From Planctomicrobium sp051466335 (lineage in GTDB: Bacteria > Planctomycetota > Planctomycetia > Planctomycetales > Planctomycetaceae), in NCBI RefSeq assembly GCF_051466335.1, contig NZ_CP195793.1, positions 4,650,001 through 4,714,000 of the forward strand: a DNA stretch of 64,000 nucleotides, read 5' to 3'. The notes beneath the pieces are model-generated. The model was not told the origin of the DNA and made no database searches. It saw nothing but the letters and a program-made list of their open reading frames with translations. Every line of letters begins with the position of its first letter. The first letter of the stretch is position 1. Position numbers and translations under genes: made by a program. Positions 52,387 through 61,911 of this stretch are shown here, one piece after another.

Positions 52387-53472
52387 TCAAAAGCCCGCTT
52401 TCAGATCCCGGTACACATACTTCCCAGAATTTTGCTCTGAAAGCGTTCTAAGAAAATTTGCGGACCCAACAAGCTTCGGTTCAGCTCCTCTGCCAAACTG
52501 AATGCAGTGGATGGACGCTTTGCTGCGATTTTCTTTACGAATCTGCGCCAGGTCAGCAGCGCTCAGTGCATTGTCAGTCGTTCCATCGGTCAACACATAA
52601 ACAACGTCTGGATTGAACTTCAGTGCTTCCAGAATCGCGGGAAGATGATTCGTTCCGCCAGCCGGCGTCACCTCCCTCAATTGATCACTGACGAGTAGCC
52701 GTTGAGGGTCTGTCCCGCGGAAGACGTCGTATTTCCCTCGCCGGGTGTTCAGCACCACGTGCTCGTTATTATAAAAAATGACCTGAAAATACTGGTCAGA
52801 TGTGAGCAGTTGCAGGCTTGCGAGTAATTCCAGCTTGGCAGCGTCCAATGCACGCTGTTCCGCCATGCTGAAGGAGCGATCGATCACATAAACGAACTTC
52901 TTGCCGACCGCTTCAATTCCGTGAAAGCGAGTTCCACCGCCCGTTCCAATTCCCTTGTCGGGTCCTCCAGTTCCAGACTGACCGCCCCCACGTCCTCCAC
53001 TGACACTTCCATTCCCGGGAAGAGAAGGGCGTACAAGGCTGTTCATTAAAACGTCTTGAGATCCGATGGACGGTCCTGTCCCGATCACGGCTCTGGGCTG
53101 AGACACATCGGGCAAACTGAGCGGAACAGGTGGGGTCAGTGAGAGATCAGGCTGCGGAGTAATCTCAGCAATGGAGTTCTGCCGGTTTGACGAATCCGAC
53201 GCGACTTCCGAACCGGAATTCTCACCCCCCTGATTTCCCGAATCGCCGCCGCCAGCGATCTGCCGGATCCCGACGGACCGAAACGGTTCTCCACTCTCCC
53301 CTTTTACCTTCGCACGACAACTGGGAAGCTGCGACAGAATGACAATCAAGACCGCCAAAAAAACATGAAAGACGATCGACCCCATCCAGGTCGGAATGAG
53401 CAGCCAGCTTGGCGCGGAATTGACTAGAGCGGTTTGCTGCGTCGGCAAGTGAGGCGCAGGGGACGAAGACAT
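52387..53472 (-). CDS. VWA-domain protein with N-terminal membrane anchor, 361 aa
   Basis: ATG at 53472 preceded by AAGGAAC; the longer frame to 53493 is less likely. A membrane helix at about 20-45 ('WLLIPTWMGSIVFHVFLAVL'), then a Gly/Ser/Pro-rich linker, then a VWA domain from about 190: MIDAS 'VYVIDRSFSMAEQ' (DxSxS), 'KLELLASLQLLTSDQYFQVI', 'VVYVLTDGTTDN' and 'IHCIQFGRGAEP'. Same plan as the protein at 39.7-40.9 kb and probably a paralogue. Such anchored VWA proteins are common in planctomycetes; role unknown. Neighbours lspA and exbBD are on the same strand. Confidence 0.85.
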   Translation of the reverse strand: MSSSPAPHLPTQQTALVNSAPSWLLIPTWMGSIVFHVFLAVLIVILSQLPSCRAKVKGESGEPFRSVGIRQIAGGGDSGNQGGENSGSEVASDSSNRQNSIAEITPQPDLSLTPPVPLSLPDVSQPRAVIGTGPSIGSQDVLMNSLVRPSLPGNGSVSGGRGGGQSGTGGPDKGIGTGGGTRFHGIEAVGKKFVYVIDRSFSMAEQRALDAAKLELLASLQLLTSDQYFQVIFYNNEHVVLNTRRGKYDVFRGTDPQRLLVSDQLREVTPAGGTNHLPAILEALKFNPDVVYVLTDGTTDNALSAADLAQIRKENRSKASIHCIQFGRGAEPKLVGSANFLRTLSEQNSGKYVYRDLKAGF

Positions 53473-53705
53473 GAATGTAGTTCCTTTTCCCAAGTCTATC
53501 CGGCACTAGAAATCAGGGTCAATACGAGGGAACAGGACAAACAAAACACGAAGAAAGGGAAGAATAAATTAAATGGGAACTTCCGAGAGAAAGAGGCGAC
53601 TGTGAAATATTGCCGATTTCCAATCGCTCAGGCGCGTTCACAAAAAGGAGTTCTTCCACCGCCCCCGCAGATCTTTTATGCTCCAACACCTCAAATGGAA
53701 GCAGC

Positions 53706-54047
53706 ATGATCCCAACACACGGAATCCGATTTGACCAGACGCAGTTCTGGATCACCCACAGACGACGTGAGTACGGCCCGTTCGATTACGATTGGAGCCC
53801 GGACATGCAGGGATTGGAGTTGCTTTATCAGGGAATCAAGTTCGGAGAAGTCTGCACCGAAGGGGAGTTGTTTGCAGACATGCGTGAGTTTCGCCTCCCG
53901 CTGCGAGTCGTCGAAGTCGCTTGTGTCGTCATGGGATGCATCGTTATGGGGGTCGGGGGCGGCTTCAGCGAAGAGGAGCGCAAAGGAATTCTTGTTGATA
54001 CACTACACGAATTCGATTGCGGTCGATTTGCCCCACGCATTAACTGA
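53706..54047 (+). CDS. Conserved planctomycete hypothetical protein, 113 aa
   Basis: Function unknown. Start at 53706 ('MIPTHGIRFDQTQFWITHRR'); the frame upstream is Ser-rich and is probably not coding. The protein reads 'REYGPFDYDWSPDMQGLEL', 'LYQGIKFGEVCTEGELFADM' and 'VVMGCIVMGVGGGFSEEERK', with two or three cysteines and a short hydrophobic stretch that is too short to be a sure membrane helix. It is followed by a 133-base gap with the inverted repeat AATCGACG/CGTCGATT (54063-54091) before the exporter gene. Confidence 0.65.
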   Translation: MIPTHGIRFDQTQFWITHRRREYGPFDYDWSPDMQGLELLYQGIKFGEVCTEGELFADMREFRLPLRVVEVACVVMGCIVMGVGGGFSEEERKGILVDTLHEFDCGRFAPRIN

Positions 54048-54180
54048 ATGAATTTCTCCATCAATCGACGCGACATGGAATTCCGTCGATTCAACCCGTT
54101 TCTCCCTTGAGACGGACGGAAGAACTGAGTTACCATCAAATCAATGGTTCTCAACCCAATTCGATTGAGCGGTCCTCAGG

Positions 54181-57156
54181 ATGAGGACAAGAAGACCTTT
54201 CATGGAACGGACGCCTGGCCACAATGAAGAGAAGGGACTGCTTCGGCGTCTCATTCATAATCTGACTGTGGCAGTCATACGACGCCCCGTCGCGACGATT
54301 ACATTCTCTCTTATTCTCGGTCTGGTCAGCGTCGGCTTCACCGCCAGATTTCTCACGTTCAAAACAGACCGCGCCGATCTCATCGATTCCGGTGCCGACT
54401 TCCACCAACGATGGCACAACTTCAAGAATCTGTTCGGTGACGACTCGGACATTGTCGTTGTTGTCGAAGGGGATCGAGAAGAAGTGATTCAGCCAGCCAT
54501 GGATTGGCTGGGACAACGTCTTGAATCTGAGCCCGACCTCTTTACTCGAGTTCTCTACAAAGTCGACCCCAGTGGACTGCAATCCCGGGGACTTCAATAT
54601 CTGAGTCCTGTTGAACTTGAAAAAGCAAACCAGCGACTGGAAATGTACGGTCCAATTCTCGCCGGTCATTGGAATCGCGCAGGACTCGAATCGTATTGCC
54701 GACGCCTTGCGGACTACATTAACGTCACCCATGCCAATGGGTCCGAAACAGAACATGCAGGTGCGGTTTCGCAAGCCCGTGCACTCGTGCATAGCCTGTC
54801 TAACTTTTTACACGACCCCAACTCGTTCACCTCACCTTGGCCAGAAGTGATCTCCGCGAATGCCTTCCCCGATCGCGAGAAGATGCAGGCGCATTACCAA
54901 CTCACTCCGAGTGGAAAGATGGGGTTTGTCCTCGCTCTTCCTCGATCCGGGGCTGACAACTTCTCCGGAAATTCTGCGTCACTGAAAGCTCTCGACGAAA
55001 TCGTCAACGAAAGCCGTCAGCAATTCCCCGAACTTCGCATCGGCGCGACTGGAATTCCGGTCCTCGAAGCGGAAGAAATGGCCCGTTCTCAATGGGACAT
55101 GACGATTGCCTCTGTGATTTCGACAATTGGCGTCGCATTAATCATGCTCTTCGGATTCCGCGGATTTCGTCACCCGTTTGTGGGGATGGCGATGCTCGGC
55201 ATCGGCTTCGCATGGACCGCTGGATACATCACCCTGAGTGTCGGCCACCTGAATATTCTCTCTGTGTCCTTCGCAGCCATTCTGATTGGACTCGGGGGAG
55301 ACTATTCCATGCACTATCTCTCTCGGTACGTCGAACTTCGACGAGAAGGATACGGGCTGCAGGAGGCAATCCTTCTTTCTGTCGATGAAGTCGGCACGGG
55401 AATTATTACAGCTGCAATCTCAACGTCTCTTTCCTTCTTTTGCGCCTCGTTCACAAACTTTCTGGGTGTCGCTGAACTGGGAATCATCGCCGGTGGCGGC
55501 ATCATCCTCTGCGCAGTTTCAACGCTGATCGTTCTGCCAGCCATGCTGACATTGATCGACGCCAAGATTACCCCTTCAAAGATTCCCAGCCCGTTCACGG
55601 GAGTCATGCTGCGAAATGTGATCAACCGATATCCGCGAGTCGTCACATGCATCTGCCTGGCAATTGTGGTCGGGATCGGGTCACAGGCATTCATCTGGAA
55701 AGATGGATCGCTGCAATCCCGAGTCAAATATGACTACAACCTGCTGAACCTGCAGGCCAAAGGGCTCGAAGCCGTTGATCTGCAGGAACGCATCTTCGCC
55801 GAAGCCAATGGCTCACTTCTCTTTGCAGTCTCAATTGCGGATTCCCCGGACAATGTTCGACTGCTGAAAGAGAAATTCCTCGCTCTGCCGACGGTATCGC
55901 GTGTCGAAGATCTCGCGACGTATATGCCCGCTTATCCCGCATCGGAAACCGGGCTGCTCGTTCAGGCCATCAATGCCCGCCTCAGCCGCCTGACGGATCT
56001 CCCCAGAGAGCTTCCTCAACTGAATCCGCTGACACTCGGACAAGGATTAGAAGCTCTATATGAATCATTAAAAGTCCTTCCAGACCCCTCTTCACAAGTC
56101 GCAGCGGGGACTCTCGATAACATTCTGAATGCTATTGAGCAGCTATCGCTCGAGCAGCAAATGCAGATCTTTGGTGGGTATCAGCAAGGACTTGTCATGT
56201 CGCTGTACAGACAATTCCAGATGCTCGCTTCGATCTCAAACCCCGAACCCGTCTCCCCGGCGGATTTCCCGGAAGCATTCCGCTCCCGGTTCGTTTCTAA
56301 AACGGGGGAATGGCTCGTTCGCGTTTATCCAAACTCGCAGATCTGGGACGAAACACCACTCCGCAAATTCGTGGAGGATGTTCGCTCGGTTGACGCGGAA
56401 GTCACTGGAACCCCACTCCAGAACTATGAAGCTGCCGGCCAGATGCAGGAGGGCTATATGGTCGCCTCCATGTACGCACTGGCTGCAATTTTACTCGTCT
56501 TACTGATCGACAGCCTCGATCCCGGCCCGATGATTATCTCCTTATTATCTCCGTTGGTCGCAGTCGGATTGTGGTTCATTCTCGCACGCGATTCCGGAGT
56601 CGAACTCAAGCCGATGTGGATGGTGGGGATGTACGTCCTGATCACCTTCTGCGTGGCCGCCATCTTCGATCACGCCAGCGTCAGGAATACGTTTGTCGCA
56701 ATGCTTCCTCCTGCACTGGGACTCCTGCTGGTCTTTGGCATCATGGGAATTGCAGGATTGGAGCTGAATCCTGCGAACCTGATTGTTCTCCCCCTGATCA
56801 TGGGAATCGGCGTCGATGAAGGGGTTCTGGTGATCCACGATTACAGATCCCAGAAAGGGAAATATCTCGTAGGGCCGAGTACGATTAATGCCGTATCGCT
56901 CACCACGACGACTTCCATCGTCGGATTCGGAAGTATGCTCATCGCGTCTCACCAAGGGCTTGTCTCCCTGAGCATCGTGCTCACACTGGGAGTGACAACC
57001 TGCCTGTTCGTGTCGCTGATCATGCTTCCAGCATTGCTGAAATGGGTCTCACTGAAACGAGAACGCAATCAGCCCGACTCGATGGAAGACGATTCCAATG
57101 CCAATTCGGAAGTTCAGATTGTCGTTCCGATGATCCAGACCCGAAACGCAGCGTAA
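54181..57156 (+). CDS. MMPL/RND-family exporter, HpnN-like
   Basis: 991 aa; the ATG at 54181 is used, with 54202 as an alternative. RND layout of two halves: a first membrane helix ('RPVATITFSLILGLVSVGF'), a large periplasmic loop that opens 'FKTDRADLIDSGADFHQRWH', a helix bundle at about 305-460 ('LNILSVSFAAILIGLGGDYS' with the conserved 'GLGGDYSMHYLSRY'), a second loop, and a second bundle at about 755-960 ('LIVLPLIMGIGVDEGVLVIH'). The FRTD/FKTDR-DLI opening and G-x-D-x4-H motifs fit the HpnN/MMPL branch that moves hopanoids or other lipids to the outer membrane. No hopanoid genes are nearby, so the cargo is not fixed. Confidence 0.88.
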   Translation: MRTRRPFMERTPGHNEEKGLLRRLIHNLTVAVIRRPVATITFSLILGLVSVGFTARFLTFKTDRADLIDSGADFHQRWHNFKNLFGDDSDIVVVVEGDREEVIQPAMDWLGQRLESEPDLFTRVLYKVDPSGLQSRGLQYLSPVELEKANQRLEMYGPILAGHWNRAGLESYCRRLADYINVTHANGSETEHAGAVSQARALVHSLSNFLHDPNSFTSPWPEVISANAFPDREKMQAHYQLTPSGKMGFVLALPRSGADNFSGNSASLKALDEIVNESRQQFPELRIGATGIPVLEAEEMARSQWDMTIASVISTIGVALIMLFGFRGFRHPFVGMAMLGIGFAWTAGYITLSVGHLNILSVSFAAILIGLGGDYSMHYLSRYVELRREGYGLQEAILLSVDEVGTGIITAAISTSLSFFCASFTNFLGVAELGIIAGGGIILCAVSTLIVLPAMLTLIDAKITPSKIPSPFTGVMLRNVINRYPRVVTCICLAIVVGIGSQAFIWKDGSLQSRVKYDYNLLNLQAKGLEAVDLQERIFAEANGSLLFAVSIADSPDNVRLLKEKFLALPTVSRVEDLATYMPAYPASETGLLVQAINARLSRLTDLPRELPQLNPLTLGQGLEALYESLKVLPDPSSQVAAGTLDNILNAIEQLSLEQQMQIFGGYQQGLVMSLYRQFQMLASISNPEPVSPADFPEAFRSRFVSKTGEWLVRVYPNSQIWDETPLRKFVEDVRSVDAEVTGTPLQNYEAAGQMQEGYMVASMYALAAILLVLLIDSLDPGPMIISLLSPLVAVGLWFILARDSGVELKPMWMVGMYVLITFCVAAIFDHASVRNTFVAMLPPALGLLLVFGIMGIAGLELNPANLIVLPLIMGIGVDEGVLVIHDYRSQKGKYLVGPSTINAVSLTTTTSIVGFGSMLIASHQGLVSLSIVLTLGVTTCLFVSLIMLPALLKWVSLKRERNQPDSMEDDSNANSEVQIVVPMIQTRNAA

Positions 57157-57242
57157 CGACAACCAGATCCAAATTCGTTCGCTTCCAACGAATCGATAGA
57201 CGTCGACCCGTTCCTCTCGAACGGATCACTGCAAGCGACTTG

Positions 57243-57968
57243 TCATGGGGAAGAGATGCTCAGGAGTTTCTCCACCTGACCCCGTGGAATTCCTCTCCCA
57301 AAGACCCGTACAGATCCATCGAGCATCAAGTACTGCGTCGTTCTTGTTCCGCGACTTGATTCCGAGATCCAGCCAGCAACCTCTTCGAAACTCACATCAT
57401 CCGGGCTCGTCCAGACCACATCAGACTCCGGGTCAGCGACGATCGAAATCGTGTTGGACAGCGTATTGGTCACCTGTTCGTATTGTAGAGGTGTCGTTCC
57501 GGGCCAAGCCCCTTTGTCTCCAACGATTGCCAGAGTTTGTGTCGCCCCCACTCTTTTCCCAGGGCGAGGATGCCGGAAGCTTTTTGGAATCTTGTCGATC
57601 AGTTTGGAATTGGAATCGCTGTTCCAAGGCTGCGCGAAGTCGTACTCTTGATAGAGCTCATTTTCTCCGAGATATGGAAGAATCAGAACACGCCAGCTAT
57701 GCATCCGAGTCCCCGACTCATTCGAAACGAACGCCGGCGGCAGTGAATTGTAGTCCTCATGATACTGACGTAACGCTTGACCGATCGTGATCAATTGTTC
57801 GCGGGTGGTCCAGCGGATCTTCTCTTCCACTTTCTGCCCCCAGACGTACGCGACAATGGGAGCAACAGTCAACGCGATTAACGAAACCAAGATGACCCAA
57901 CCCCATCCAGATGAGCGCGGGGCGGGTGATTGATCGTCAGTCGTCGGAGGGAGAGAGGGAGCGTGCAT
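57243..57968 (-). CDS. DUF1559-family (planctomycete pilin-like) protein, 241 aa
   Basis: One N-terminal membrane helix ('GWGWVILVSLIALTVAPIVA', about 21-40), then the DUF1559 pattern: 'QLITIGQALRQYHEDYNSLP', 'SWRVLILPYLGENELYQEYD', 'QPWNSDSNSKLIDKIPKSF' and a C-terminal 'TQYLMLDGSVRVFGRGI' (the H/DG-type end). Planctomycetes carry dozens of these; they resemble type II secretion pseudopilins in layout, though the classical prepilin site is not clear here. Exported, probably membrane-anchored. It lies alone on the minus strand. Confidence 0.9.
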   Translation of the reverse strand: MHAPSLPPTTDDQSPAPRSSGWGWVILVSLIALTVAPIVAYVWGQKVEEKIRWTTREQLITIGQALRQYHEDYNSLPPAFVSNESGTRMHSWRVLILPYLGENELYQEYDFAQPWNSDSNSKLIDKIPKSFRHPRPGKRVGATQTLAIVGDKGAWPGTTPLQYEQVTNTLSNTISIVADPESDVVWTSPDDVSFEEVAGWISESSRGTRTTQYLMLDGSVRVFGRGIPRGQVEKLLSISSP

Positions 57969-58044
57969 CTCCCAATTCTAGTCTCACGAGCGTCTCATCG
58001 CGAACCGTTACGATGGACATGGTCCTGTTCGCAGATTTCGGAAA

Positions 58045-59004
58045 TCAGGCGTATACGGGACTGACCTGCAGCGCACACCATGTTTGAGCAATCTTCCCCG
58101 GAGGCAAGACCTTTAACCCTTCGCTGCAGTCCCGACTTTTCAGGTTGATCGCATCCGTAACGCATGTGTACGGTTCCATACAAATCGCGTGACGATCGTT
58201 CGGGGTATACACCACCATTTCCCGGAAGTGCTCCGCGTCACAAACCTGACTCAGCTCGATTCCCGCTTTCTCATCGATGATGGACGTTCTGACAGTTCCG
58301 CCGTCGGAATGCCAACCGGTGTAGACATTGTCGAACCGCTCGACGCCATAGCGGGCCCCATTGCGAATCGGAGCCTGATTTTCGACAGGGAGTCGGCGAC
58401 CTGTCGGCAGGTAGTCGACAAGTTCCCATTCTTCGCTCACCAGGGCTGTGGCCAGACAGTCTGTCGGAGCGCTCTGCTCACCAAACGGAAGCCGAAAATA
58501 AGCGTGCGTCCCCAGTCCCCAGGGAAGCGGCTTCGTATCCGGGTTGGTAATCCGAAACTGTGTTTCCAAACGGTTCTCTGCGACGCGATAGCGAACATCG
58601 ATAATGAAATCCGCTGGCCAGCAAGAGAGACGGTCAGGAGCGTCGACGGAAAGGTGAAACTGCCCTGTGACCGATTGCTTGGTCTTTTCAATCACCCGCC
58701 ACGGGCGATCCAGGCAGAGTCCATGAATGGCGTTCTTGGGATCTGTCGTGATTGGAAGTTCGTATTCCACTTCCTCCCAAGCGAACTTTCCATCCCGGAT
58801 GCGATTGGGATATGGGAAGAGCAGGGGGATCCCGAAGCTATTCGGCGAAGCATTCCCCGTTTTCACGTCCACAGGCGAGTCGATCACCGAGATCTTTTTG
58901 CGATTGATGACCGCTTTGAATTCGAAGCAATTGAACCCCAATTGTGGGGCAATACTCGCTGAGGCACCGCTCTCTGGATCTGTAATGCGAATCGCTTTGA
59001 TCAT
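58045..59004 (-). CDS. Aldose 1-epimerase family protein
   Basis: 319 aa. Galactose-mutarotase-like beta-sandwich: 'ASIAPQLGFNCFEFKAV', 'SFGIPLLFPYPNRIRDGKF', 'NAIHGLCLDRPWRVIEKT', 'YRVAENRLETQFRITNPDTK' and the catalytic-histidine region 'PLPWGLGTHAYFRLPFGE'. The C-terminal part 'EMVVYTPNDRHAICMEPYTC' provides the usual Glu. It interconverts sugar anomers or acts on a related sugar phosphate; the exact sugar is not known. Encoded singly on the minus strand. Confidence 0.92.
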   Translation of the reverse strand: MIKAIRITDPESGASASIAPQLGFNCFEFKAVINRKKISVIDSPVDVKTGNASPNSFGIPLLFPYPNRIRDGKFAWEEVEYELPITTDPKNAIHGLCLDRPWRVIEKTKQSVTGQFHLSVDAPDRLSCWPADFIIDVRYRVAENRLETQFRITNPDTKPLPWGLGTHAYFRLPFGEQSAPTDCLATALVSEEWELVDYLPTGRRLPVENQAPIRNGARYGVERFDNVYTGWHSDGGTVRTSIIDEKAGIELSQVCDAEHFREMVVYTPNDRHAICMEPYTCVTDAINLKSRDCSEGLKVLPPGKIAQTWCALQVSPVYA

Positions 59005-59185
59005 AGTGATCGCATTCTATCAGCAACTGCAAAAACCGGCAGTGGGAGACGACGGCGACTCGGTAGATCAGACCAAGTTAAGCAGGGAGGCTCGAAACAA
59101 CCTCCCATAATCTCCCTATCTTCTCAAACCACCAGACTCACAAGCAATTTGAGTCCGAAAGGCCAGTGGTTCCGACTTGAAGGGA

Positions 59186-60064
59186 CTACCGTAGGATGAT
59201 CGAGTTCTCGCGGGCATTCTGCTGCGGGGACGCATCCGACTGCTGATCCAGAATTCTTGTGTAAGAAATCAGTGCAGGGTTCCAAGGCGCTGTTGGCAAC
59301 CAAGGGCCAATCACCTTGTCGTGTTTTGTAAACATGTAGACCGTCTGTTTGTTTCCGGTCGGGTCCATCAACTGGACAGCCTGAGGCAGATAGGTCTCTG
59401 GGTTGAGCAAAACTTCTGCAACCCGGTATTCACGTTGCTCAGCGGGCATCTTGGGGTATGCCACAATGTGAATCAGTTTCTTCGGGTCATGAAGTGAGCC
59501 GAGTTCGAGCAGGTATCGTTGCTGCATCTTCTTCGAATTCATCCCGAACAAAAACGGGAGTGGACCGTCAGAGATATTCTGTCCCTGAAACTGTGTAGGG
59601 ATCTGAATCTGATGGTATTCCTTCTTCGCGATGTCGATGTCGCGGATGACTTCCCCGTTACAGATCCAGGATCGCAGCTCATCTGGCTGACACACGTATT
59701 CGACATCGGCTCTTTTGAGCTTCTGCCCTTCGACATCTTTGTTCGGTGCAAAATCCATTCGGCCCTTATCGGGACCTTCGAACCAGTACTTCCCGGTTGA
59801 GCATTTCGCGACCTGAAACGCCTGATCGTACATGATCCGCTTGAACTCGCCTTTACTGCGTGTCACTTTGGCGGATTGTATTTCCCAGGTTTCCAGAATC
59901 TTGGTGAGTTCGGGAGAGAGCCCTACCTGCACGTTCTGATCTGGCAGGCGCTGAACTTGCGGAGCAGGACGTTGATCTTGCGCCTGTGCCCAACTCGATA
60001 AGCTGAGACCGCAGACAAGCAACCAGGCTGACGCTCGACTGGTTAAAGTCAGGTTTCGCAACAT
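59186..60064 (-). CDS. TIGR03009-type planctomycete exported protein, 292 aa
   Basis: Start at 60064 gives a clean signal peptide ('MLRNLTLTSRASAWLLVCGL', 'SLSSWAQAQDQ', cleavage after AQA). The mature protein has the pattern of the planctomycete TIGR03009 family: 'EIQSAKVTRSKGEFKRIMYD', 'GKYWFEGPDKGRMDF', 'DELRSWICNGEVIRDIDIAK', 'PFLFGMNSKKMQQRYLLEL' and 'EVLLNPETYLPQAVQLMDP'. The fold may resemble LolA-type outer-membrane lipoprotein carriers; that is a guess. The longer frame to 60109 is less likely. The 351 bases upstream hold the BON-gene terminator. Confidence 0.85.
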   Translation of the reverse strand: MLRNLTLTSRASAWLLVCGLSLSSWAQAQDQRPAPQVQRLPDQNVQVGLSPELTKILETWEIQSAKVTRSKGEFKRIMYDQAFQVAKCSTGKYWFEGPDKGRMDFAPNKDVEGQKLKRADVEYVCQPDELRSWICNGEVIRDIDIAKKEYHQIQIPTQFQGQNISDGPLPFLFGMNSKKMQQRYLLELGSLHDPKKLIHIVAYPKMPAEQREYRVAEVLLNPETYLPQAVQLMDPTGNKQTVYMFTKHDKVIGPWLPTAPWNPALISYTRILDQQSDASPQQNARENSIILR

Positions 60065-60415
60065 CGGCACAAATACCTTCCATGTGAAACTGCTGTTCCG
60101 AGGGCCCATCCTTGGGACTTCCCTCTCCAGTCGGAGACGAAGACATCTCTACCGGTCGAGGCCGAAACTGAGCCGAAGTCTAATAGCACTTTCAGAACCG
60201 TGAAAGATCGGTTTTTTCAAATGTCCGGGCGCGCTATTGGAATCCCTCGAACGTGTTACGTGAAAATCGCACGTTCAGCAGAACAACAAAGTCGTTTTAA
60301 TTTGTAAGACTTTCATCTATGAAAAGACCTCCCGGCGAACACCGGGAGGTCATTATCATTCGACCGCAAACATAAAGTTCACTGCCTCACTACGTTCCGC
60401 TTGTTCCGGCACAAA
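60065..60415. other. 351-base gap; only a terminator recognised
   Basis: Holds the terminator of the BON gene (60326-60351) and the presumed promoter of the TIGR03009-type gene between about 60070 and 60310. No open frame with protein-like character is seen on either strand. Confidence 0.4.
60326..60351 (-). terminator. Intrinsic terminator of the BON-domain gene
   Basis: GACCTCCCGG (60326-60335) and CCGGGAGGTC (60342-60351) form a perfect 10-bp stem with a six-base loop. On the minus strand it is followed by TTTTCAT, and it lies 65 bases past the stop codon of the BON gene. Confidence 0.85.
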
Positions 60416-61567
60416 TTAGTGCCAGTTGTGCGGATTCATGAACCACCACCACTTGTCGGTGCGGGAATCAAATTTCAGGCTCCACGAGCCATCTTTCCAT
60501 TCCAAAGTCGATTTACGCCAGTCAGCAGGAACCTGCGGGTATGGGTAGTACGGTCCGATGTACGGCCACGCACTTGCGTCATACTGAGTTGGGTAAGAAA
60601 TCGCTGCAGAGTTGTCTGGAGCAGCGTAAGTTGGCCAAGCGTAGTTTGGCAGATTCGGCTGGTTGTACAGATGGTGTCCACCTGTCTGCTGAATGTTGCC
60701 GTACTGTGGCATCGGACCGCCTGGGCCTTGTTGTGCCATCATTGCCTGGGCCTGCTGCACTGGCATCCCAGCGAACGCTCCGGGTGGAACCCCTTGCTGA
60801 GGAGGTGGTCCGTAACCCTGTGGTGCTTGTGGGTAACCCTGTGGTGGCATGCCGTAACCAGCTGGGACAACTCCGGGCTGGCCCTGCATCTGCTGGGCCA
60901 CTGGGCGACCATTGACTGTCAGCTGATTGAGAACCTGATTCACACCAGGGACGCTTGATGCTGCCCGGTGAGCTCGCTGCGCCTGCTCAGCACTGTCAAC
61001 AGCACCGATGAGGCTGGCAACCCCTGCTTTGTAGCGAATCTCAATGTCGTAGCCGTTCAGACCAGCTGAAGTCATCGATTCAGCAATGTTCTGGGCGACA
61101 ACCTGATTGCTCATTGGCGCAGGAACTTCGTTGTTCACGCGTTGAATGCGAGAATCAACTTTTCCAACCATGGCAGCATTGGTCACCATCGCAGCGTCAT
61201 GTGCTGCTGAACGCTGTGCGGCTGGAGCAGCCACTGCATCCATCACGACGAGCTTGTTTTCGACGGTCTTCACGCCGGGAACGCTGCTGACAACGCGTGT
61301 CACCATCGCTCGCTGAGAAGCATTCTGAATTTGCCCCTTGATGGTGGCAACTCCAGACATACATTCAATCTCGACGTCTTTGTAGACGAGCTGAACTTGT
61401 TTCAGAGCTGTGGCAACATCTTGGGCGAGTTGCGCATTCTCTGGGGCGGACATCTGAGCGGCCGCGTTAGCACTCCCAGTCGGGAATTCGCGTGGACCAG
61501 CCACCGTGAGACTGGGAACTGCCGCCAGCAGCCCGAGGCTCAAGGCCCATTTCCGTGGCAGAAGCAT
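60416..61567 (-). CDS. Exported protein with two BON domains and a Pro/Gln/Gly-rich region, 383 aa
   Basis: Signal peptide at the N-terminus ('KWALSLGLLAAVPSLTVAGP'). BON domain 1 at about 42-107 ('VYKDVEIECMSGVATIKGQI', 'SSVPGVKTVENKLVV'). BON domain 2 at about 155-222 ('GYDIEIRYKAGVASLIGAVD', 'SSVPGVNQVLNQLTV'). A low-complexity region rich in Pro, Gly, Gln and Tyr follows, then a conserved-looking end 'WRKSTLEWKDGSWSLKFDSR' and 'WWWFMNPHNWH'. BON domains bind membranes or lipids in the periplasm. A strong terminator follows. The 344 bases upstream to the next gene hold that gene's terminator and little else. Confidence 0.88.
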   Translation of the reverse strand: MLLPRKWALSLGLLAAVPSLTVAGPREFPTGSANAAAQMSAPENAQLAQDVATALKQVQLVYKDVEIECMSGVATIKGQIQNASQRAMVTRVVSSVPGVKTVENKLVVMDAVAAPAAQRSAAHDAAMVTNAAMVGKVDSRIQRVNNEVPAPMSNQVVAQNIAESMTSAGLNGYDIEIRYKAGVASLIGAVDSAEQAQRAHRAASSVPGVNQVLNQLTVNGRPVAQQMQGQPGVVPAGYGMPPQGYPQAPQGYGPPPQQGVPPGAFAGMPVQQAQAMMAQQGPGGPMPQYGNIQQTGGHHLYNQPNLPNYAWPTYAAPDNSAAISYPTQYDASAWPYIGPYYPYPQVPADWRKSTLEWKDGSWSLKFDSRTDKWWWFMNPHNWH

Positions 61568-61911
61568 GGACTTACTCCTTAAGTCGTTGTTGTGTGTTCC
61601 CAGTTAGCCTTCAGTTGGAAGACTAAATCAGCTGGTATCTCAGCGAGGAACGGATCGAATGATGTCGTGTTCATCGGTAAGACTGTCCGGCCTGAATGAG
61701 TTAATCTGCATTTTTTAGTTGAAACAGTTAATCCGATCACAGCAAATCAACAAAACAGCAAAGACAGGGACTCTGGGGTAAGCGGTTTTTGACCGTTAGA
61801 AGACGTCACTGGCCGCACGTTCACAAAAAAAGAGCCGCAGCTCATCCTGAGTTGCGGCTTTTAAAAAACTGCGTTTTGGTTGCAAGTGAGTCCCTTGGCC
61901 TGCAAGCCAGA
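61568..61911. other. 344-base gap; terminator at its right end, presumed BON promoter at its left
   Basis: The only clear structure is the hairpin at 61833-61859. The stretch 61580-61800 should hold the promoter of the BON gene; no box is convincing. No gene is seen. Confidence 0.35.
61833..61859 (-). terminator. Intrinsic terminator of the 174-aa exported-protein gene
   Basis: AGCCGCAGCTCA (61833-61844) pairs with TGAGTTGCGGCT (61848-61859) with one G-T pair and a three-base loop. On the minus strand it ends in CTTTTTTTG; on the plus strand a TTTT tail is also present, so it may work both ways. Confidence 0.85.
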
